Below, one piece after another: positions 1 to 64,000 of a DNA stretch of 64,000 nucleotides; the first letter of the stretch is position 1, and each line of letters begins with the position of its first letter. The translations under genes were made by a program, and so were the position numbers. The DNA lies in assembly GCA_947044405.1 (NCBI GenBank), contig CAMRHE010000323.1, positions 722,001 through 786,000 of the forward strand, given 5' to 3'. A model generated the notes under the pieces. The model was given only the letters and a program-made list of their open reading frames with translations, had not been told where the DNA came from and ran no database searches. This stretch comes from Leptodactylus fallax (taxonomy: Eukaryota; Chordata; Amphibia; Anura; Leptodactylidae).

Positions 1-3000
1 GTCAGAGTCCTTGGTATCAGACATTGACAGCCTATCCTAAGGCTAGAGTATCAATATTTAACGGCCTGAAAACCCCTTTAATGAGCCAGTTTTCCTGGTT
101 TTTATGTCTTCGCGACCCCCATGTTTGATATCCAAGATCACTGCAGGAAGGAAAGAACAGATGATGTGATGGAAGTAGAAGTGGTGAGATGACAGCCGCT
201 CCTTCTATTCACCTACCTGTTCCCTATAACAATAAGAGACTTTATAGAAATTGCAAAAAATCTGATGACTACGAGGTTACTCGCAACCTACTTGTTCATA
301 GGGAAAGTCTGGGGCTGACCACTGTGACCGGACCCAGAATCCAGGGGGGCCCACCGGTCACCCTCGCCACACTAAGGCTGGATAAACTTCTTTGATCTCC
401 TTTCTGATTCCGTGCATTGTAAATGTATTCCCCCTGCCTTCTGGTGCACTGGAGTGAGAAGATTTATGATACACAGCCGTCCACTGTCAGAAAGGAGCAG
501 CAGCATATCGTCTAGGAGGGATTCTGTGGGGGGTACGATGACTACGTGGGGTGCACAGATGGGATGGGAATGATGGGAGGCTTGTGAGCACAGACATGTT
601 CTGTGTAAGTCATCATGGTGGTCTGGGCCAGATGGAGAAGGAATTTGCACCAAGGTCTATGAGCCTTGAGTTATGCCCCTGGCGCTGACAGCATGGTACT
701 GTCGTTCCCCGGTCTAATATATGGCGGTAGATTGTGATGTGGTTCCTATTGCAGACCAGAGCAGCCGCATTTCCTGCCTCCTATGCTGTGGTCTTACCAT
801 ATTGCTCTTCTCTCCACAGCAGTTGGACCTCCAGTGCTGTCCGAAGCCCATCGTCTTCATCATCCATTCCTTCCTCTCTGCCAAGATTACCAGACTAGGA
901 TTAGTGGCGTGAGGACAACTGTGAGCGCAGACTTCACCAGCTGTAAAGTGCCGCACTACAGCCTCACGGGGACCTGGCACAGGACTCTCTCACTATTCAT
1001 GGTACTTGACTTGAGAAGATCCCCAGAGCCGAGGATACCAGTGACCTGGTGAACACTAAACCTGACGGACTCCGAGTAAATCTACATGTATTAATCTCCT
1101 GGATGAGGGAGAGCCCGCCACCCCTGGTTGTAGCCCGCCGCTCCTAGTAATAATTCTAATCATTAGTCTATATCATGAGTGATTCTGAAATAACAGAGAA
1201 CTACCCGCAGCAAATTAATGACTACACGGGGTCCAGTGTCACCATCTAGTGGTGGAAGAGGAGCAGGAACACATTCTGAAGAACCAATCCAAGCAGAAGA
1301 CCAACAGAGCACATTCACAGCAATGGTGACATGGCTTCTATGGAATTAGAAAATCATGACTGCTCTCTCCCACAAACAGCGCCACTCTTGCGCACAGGCC
1401 TGGTCTGGTATTGCACTTTGCCAAATTGTAATAATAGATGCAGGTCAAAGACAGTGCACCGAGATCTCCTTCCTAGCACAACACAGTTCTTAGTCTTATG
1501 ACCCTGCAGGAAGCCTCCACCAGTGCTCTCTGACGCCCCCTACTGATTTATGTACTTTGTATAAATGGCTAAGTGAAAGCAGTCATTGGCTCTAGTGAAT
1601 GTGGGGCCCTGACCATCACAGATATATATTATATAGAGGTATAGACACACTATATAATACACACACCAGGCTCTGACAATGTCCCATACGGTTCGTGATG
1701 TGTTGCCAATGCCACATGACCATAGTAGTCAGGTCCTGCCACGTGACATGTTCGCTAACAAAAACTCTTGACTAACTGGTGCCTATTTTTCTTCCTGCCC
1801 CAGGGCCCCCATAACAGTGCCATACCAGGATGATAGAAGATAATAACGTGGCTGCCATGTATTGTAGCAGCGCCCCCAGAAATCTGCTCACAGATGGGGG
1901 AGTCACCTGAGAAAGGGGGTCTGCCCATTATATCCCCTACCATGTCTGTGTTACCAAGTACCTGTATCCTCTATGATGTATCAAGCCTGGAGAATCTTTT
2001 CTTATAACCCCATGTTGTGCTATTCCTCTGTTATTACTCCTGGTAATGTAATCATTAATTGAAAATTGGGTGTTACCAGCTAGGGGTGTGTTCCTGCACA
2101 ATAGGACATGGCCAGACTGTGTAGAGACGCGCCCTATTGACAAGGTGGAAACCTGAGACCCAATTGTTAATGAATACATACATTTCCAGAAGGAATAACA
2201 GAGGAACAGCACACAGACTCCTAGGAGAAGATGCACCAGCAGTGAAGTATTTACTAAACCAGACCTGGCAGGAGAATATACAATGCCATACTGTGCACTG
2301 TATGTACCTCTAGTAATGGCGCTGCGCGTGCCACTATAAGGGGATGTTCACATGGAGCCAAAAATAATGATCTCCACTTCAGGAAATTGAAGACGGTTTT
2401 GAAGCATAAATTCAATAAATTTACTGGGGGGGGAAATCTGCCTCTGCCTTCCATTGAAAGAAATAGGAGGCAGACACATAATTTGAAGCCCTTGGCCCCC
2501 AATGCAAACCCTGTAAAGGGCCCCGACCTTGTGCCATTTAGATTACTGGTATATTTTACAATGCAGAGACTTTGGGACCCCCATTACTATGTGATCTGTG
2601 GCATCTAACAATCGGACCTGCACAGATCAGCTGTTGTAGCAGCCTTTGGGTGTCGGAAGCTGCTAGTGGCAGGCGGTGCATACAGCAGAACTATTTAAGT
2701 AATAGGCGCGGTACAACAGCCCCGTCCGCTGGTGGTCCCAGTGAACTGCAGCGTCGCTCCTATTACTTGTATAGGAGCACTCCGCCAGCACCGCCTGCCC
2801 GCTAGCAGCTTCCAACAGAACGAAAAACCATTTTGGGGCCAGAAAGCCCCTTTAACTAAGTATATTTGGCAGTCTGGAAAAGCTGAGTGACAGCCCCTAG
2901 AGCAGTGATATCACCATCGATTGACTTTTCTTTATTCGGGAAAGCTGGGTTACAGCCAATCAGTGATTTAATGCAGTCTTCTAGAACATCCAGCATGGGT

Positions 3001-5577
3001 GTATAAGTCTAAGAATCCCTGGTCTTACAATAACACTTGTGTGGTGTACGGCGGGAGCCCCGATGTGCGCGCCGCCCCTGCAGGACACAACCTATCGGTA
3101 CTTTTCTTCATAAAAGATGAATTTGACAGATTATTTTAGTAGATTTTAACGCTATAAAAGCTTTTTATCGGATCCTTTGGTTGTAATTTTATTGATAAAA
3201 CACTTTTTTTTTCCTCGCCAACAATTATTGTAAATAAAAAGTCTAAAAATGAAGCTTGGCCTGAATCTATAGATTTACTGCGCTTTACCCGAAACCTTCC
3301 AGGAATACGGTTACTGCGAGAAGCTTTGCTAGGCCTCACTGCGGTATACAAGAAGTTACATAATGAGAAGGCCGGACCCTCCAGACACATAGGGGGTGAA
3401 GAGGAAGGGTCTTTATGGTGACTTATGTGGCCTATTCTAGGAAACCAGAGCAGAAGTAAACCCGTATTCACACAGGGGGTCAGCCAGAGATTTAAAGAAG
3501 TACCCAGTCAATGCAAAAGTCACCAAATAAGACAAAAAATGAGGGAAAACCAGACTCCCCGGGTGGTCCAGGATGTTGGGAGTGATGGTGCCCGCTCTCA
3601 TGGTGGTCTAGGGTGTTAGTAGACATGGGCGAACCTTCCAAGATTAGTTTCGGGTCACACAAGTTCAGTACAAAGCAGAAGTGACATTATGAGACTATGA
3701 GGACTCTTCAGACCTCCGAGTATAAAGGACATCCCCTTTAAAGGGCCATACATGGATCTATTACTGGTATGGGGAGGCTCCTTTAAGAGGTGATATTATG
3801 CACCGCGCTCCGTCTGATCAGTGATGGAGATCCGGCTGATGTTATTTGTACAGAACACGAGGTCCCGCTCAGCGCCGCCGCCGCTGCCATTGTGACTCCT
3901 CATTTCCATATGAATTATTTATGTTGATCCTTTAAATATCACCCTCAGCAAGAAAACCGCAGGGGAAACCATTGTACATGACAAAGAGCGGGAGATCAGG
4001 GATCCAGACTATTACTTCTGACACGGGCAATGAAAAGTGGGGGAAAAAAAAAAAAAGTCTCATTACAATAAATAGATGTTCGAATCCAGGTTACAATCGG
4101 GGCAGATACCGACATCTTTAGTTCCCTCAGGCAGCACTTAAAGGGTAAATTCACATGGCAGACATGAAATCCCCTTCACTTTAATGGGAGGTCGGGGTAG
4201 AACCCGCCTTAAGACCCGGCATGAAGAAGAGCATGCCTCCCATTGAAGTGAAATTGATACAGAATTTTTGCAACAAATTCTGTTGCAAAAATTCCGCCGT
4301 GAGAACTTACCCAAAGAGGGTCTCTGCTTTACACAAGCTCTACTTCGTAGAGGGGTCCCCTTGGCAATTGTCCTGCTAGGGAACCAGCAATCATCTCTGG
4401 GGAACCTGACAATGTGTGTTCAATTTCCCTGCAGCGCCACCACAGGGCAAAAGAAGCATTACATAGTGCTCACTGAAATCAATGTGGTATCTGTGCACAC
4501 AGGACAGGGCCTCTATGATCATTGTAACCGCTGTCCACTCTGGCCAAGAGAATAAGACCTAATGCACACCACCGAGTGTGCAGGCCGAGGCTCTCCCGAG
4601 GGGGGAGTCCACAATGGTCAGTTCCTTTCCAATGAGTATAGAGCAGGTCTTATCCTACTCTGTGTCATCCAAAAAGAGCAGATCGGAAGCAAGAAACAAC
4701 CAGGCCATTGCTCCCCGGTCCAGTTTTGATGCCCACTGCAGGCACTCTTGGCGGTGGTCGGTGTGGGCACTCTGACAGGTCTGTGATGCTCTGTATGATC
4801 TTGCATTTAGTAATATTTTCAGCTCCTGTAGCCTTCACTTCCCACATACACCATGTTACTGGTTCACCTATCGTCCTTCCTTCAATCACATTTAGGGGAT
4901 ACTTACCACTGCCTACTGGGAACATCCCACAAGACCGGCCATCATGGAGATGCCATGATCCGGATGTCAAGCCATCACACTTTGGCCCTTATCAAAGCCC
5001 CCAGATCCTTACACTTACCCATTTTTCCTACTTCCAACACCTCAACGTCAAGAAGTGACCATTCGCTCGCTGCTTATCTATCCCACCCTGACAGGCGCCA
5101 TTGTCGTGTCACCATATAATTATTGGTACTCCCCTCACCAGTCTGTGGTTTTAATGTTATGGCTGGGGTCTTTGGATGAATTTAATATTCCCCCCCCCCC
5201 CCAAACAAATCTATAGGGAAATACAGTACACACCTATATATTTCTCTAGCATGCTAATAAATAGGTCAGACATAGGGTCCAAACTGCGCATATTAGTCTT
5301 AACATGACGAAAACGGCATCAGGTGGGCGCTGAGGCCGTACCTTATAACCTATTATTTATAGAGTGATCTCTATAGAGCGAGTTCGGTGACTTGCGGCGA
5401 CTTGTAAAGGGTTAAGCGGCTGCTCACATCCCTCCAAAGCAAACTGATAATATCGGCTAACAAAACACAGGCCTGGGAGGAGCAGGAATCCTTTCAGTAG
5501 CCGCAGACAATGCAGGGATTGTTAGGGCAGGATGATATATGGCCGTGCTGGAGCGGAGAATGAAAGAAGGTGAACGG
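1..5577. other. Intergenic region downstream of MTBP, no gene recognised
   Basis: Short open frames here are uninterrupted by chance and show no recognisable protein family or splice-flanked exon. The human gene after MTBP is SNTB1 (known synteny), but I could not find a syntrophin exon on either strand; its 3' UTR could lie here unseen. Visible content is a foldback near 2655-2813, a fragment at 4140-4310 resembling other inverted-repeat fragments in the window, and a fragment at 4430-4560 similar to 8925-8975. The AT-rich stretch 3890-4010 and the stretch 5380-5560 look non-repetitive and could be conserved non-coding DNA, but that is a guess. Confidence 0.6.
2655..2813. repeat. Foldback element with ~25-bp arms
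   Basis: The left arm starting at 2655 (GGAAGCTGCTAGTGGCAGGC) is closely matched in reverse complement by 2788-2813. A second inner pair around the words TAATAGGCGC and CTCCTATTA extends the hairpin. Upstream words GATCAGCTGTT and CAGCAGCC recur at 34215-34245, so this is a dispersed family rather than a unique palindrome. It has no coding capacity and is probably a non-autonomous DNA element. Confidence 0.55.
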
Positions 5578-5583
5578 TTTATT
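5578..5583 (-). other. MTBP: Poly(A) signal of MTBP
   Basis: The plus strand reads TTTATT, which is AATAAA on the MTBP strand, about 100 nt after the stop codon at 5685-5687. It is the first canonical hexamer after the stop, giving a very short 3' UTR. No cDNA is available here to confirm its use. Confidence 0.7.
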
Positions 5584-5684
5584 AATAACAGAAATCACAT
5601 AGAAATCATATCATATAATCTATACACAATACCTGAAAATACACACACATATACACAGTATATATATCACTGCATCACACGTTA

Positions 5685-50207
<44,523 letters not shown>

Positions 50208-50678
50208 ACACAAGCCGGGAGAGAAGCTTCACTTGTCAGTAGAGACCGGGAAAATCAAATCCCCGCGCCAGTGACGTACTTCCGTCAGCTGTCACAACGA
50301 ATGGAACCTTCCCCCGGGAATTAAGTCACGTCCGTAAGGTTCCTAGACCGCAAAGGTCCCATTCACTAGAAGGAACTATGACCCGGGCTGTACACGAAAC
50401 CAGACTTTAGTTTGTAGACTATTCCCCCGACGTAGAAATCCACGAATAAAACTTAGAAAAAGATTTTTATGGAAATATAATCGAAAAATATGTCTCTAAT
50501 CAAGCGTACGCTAATCTGCGTTGGCGGCCATTTTATCGTAGACCGTATTACGTAGCTGTCTATGGGAAAAAGCTCAGGGAAAATGTCTACTATCACGACG
50601 ACATTTGTCTTTCCTTGTGTATAAGGAGGTGGCGTTTGTAAGAGGTTGAGCCTTGTGTGTCATGGTGACCTCCATGTG
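50208..50678. promoter_or_regulatory. Bidirectional MTBP/MRPL13 promoter region
   Basis: Only 471 bp separate the two divergent start codons. The region includes 5' UTRs of both genes. Visible motifs are TGACGT (50272-50277) directly followed by the ETS-type ACTTCCG (50278-50284), and GGCGGCCATTTT (50523-50534), a YY1-type site common at housekeeping and mitochondrial-protein promoters. No TATA box was seen in a convincing position. The human orthologues are also head to head, which supports shared control. Transcription starts are not known. Confidence 0.8.
50523..50534. promoter_or_regulatory. YY1-type motif
   Basis: GGCGGCCATTTT is the reverse-complement form of the AAAATGGCCGCC/AAGATGGCGGC-type YY1 element. 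It lies 145 bp upstream of the MRPL13 start, within the expected promoter or first-exon zone. Function is inferred from the motif only. Confidence 0.5.

Positions 50679-64000
<13,322 letters not shown>

Noticed and set aside
1..5577. SNTB1 terminal exon expected from human synteny
   Set aside because: No syntrophin-like frame with an acceptor was recognised on either strand.

Overview
This is a vertebrate nuclear window, most likely from a frog or toad. The evidence is vertebrate-type split genes, Tc1/mariner DNA transposons, a tRNA-derived SINE and many short inverted-repeat elements whose ends resemble repeats I associate with anuran genomes. The species cannot be named from sequence alone. 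Almost all of the DNA is intronic or intergenic. Only about 2.8 kb is host coding sequence.

Two divergently transcribed genes share a promoter near 50.2-50.7 kb. The minus-strand gene (50207 down to 5685) is a complete MTBP, encoding the MDM2-binding protein that partners TICRR/Treslin in replication-origin firing. I placed 22 coding exons. Their phases join without a break into 858 codons plus a stop, and a poly(A) signal follows at 5578-5583. The plus-strand gene is MRPL13 (mitochondrial ribosomal protein L13), of which exons 1-3 (50679-63438) lie in the window and the rest lies beyond the right edge. MTBP and MRPL13 are also head-to-head neighbours in human, so the synteny supports both calls.

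Layout: 1-5577 is intergenic sequence downstream of MTBP with no recognisable gene. 5.7-50.2 kb is MTBP; its introns carry a ~43-bp minisatellite (5.8-7.7 kb), two arrays of one 97-bp repeat in opposite orientations (16.4-17.6 and 37.3-40.1 kb), two Tc1-like elements (13.1-14.7 and 35.7-37.3 kb), a remnant of a third transposase family (34.4-35.1 kb), SINEs, TA/CA microsatellites and many foldback elements. 50.2-50.7 kb is the bidirectional promoter. 50.7-64 kb is MRPL13; its second intron holds a broken Tc1-like element (53.9-55.2 kb), a Tc1-like element with an uninterrupted 339-residue DD34E transposase (55.8-57.4 kb) and a tandem ~0.5-kb duplication (62.1-63.1 kb).

The most notable items are the uninterrupted transposase with both long terminal inverted repeats and TA target duplications, the pair of inverted 97-bp arrays within one gene, a Tc1 insertion splitting the edge unit of one array, and a minisatellite just upstream of the last MTBP exon whose every unit looks like a 3' splice site on the transcribed strand. 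I found no operon, CRISPR array or obvious new multi-gene system.
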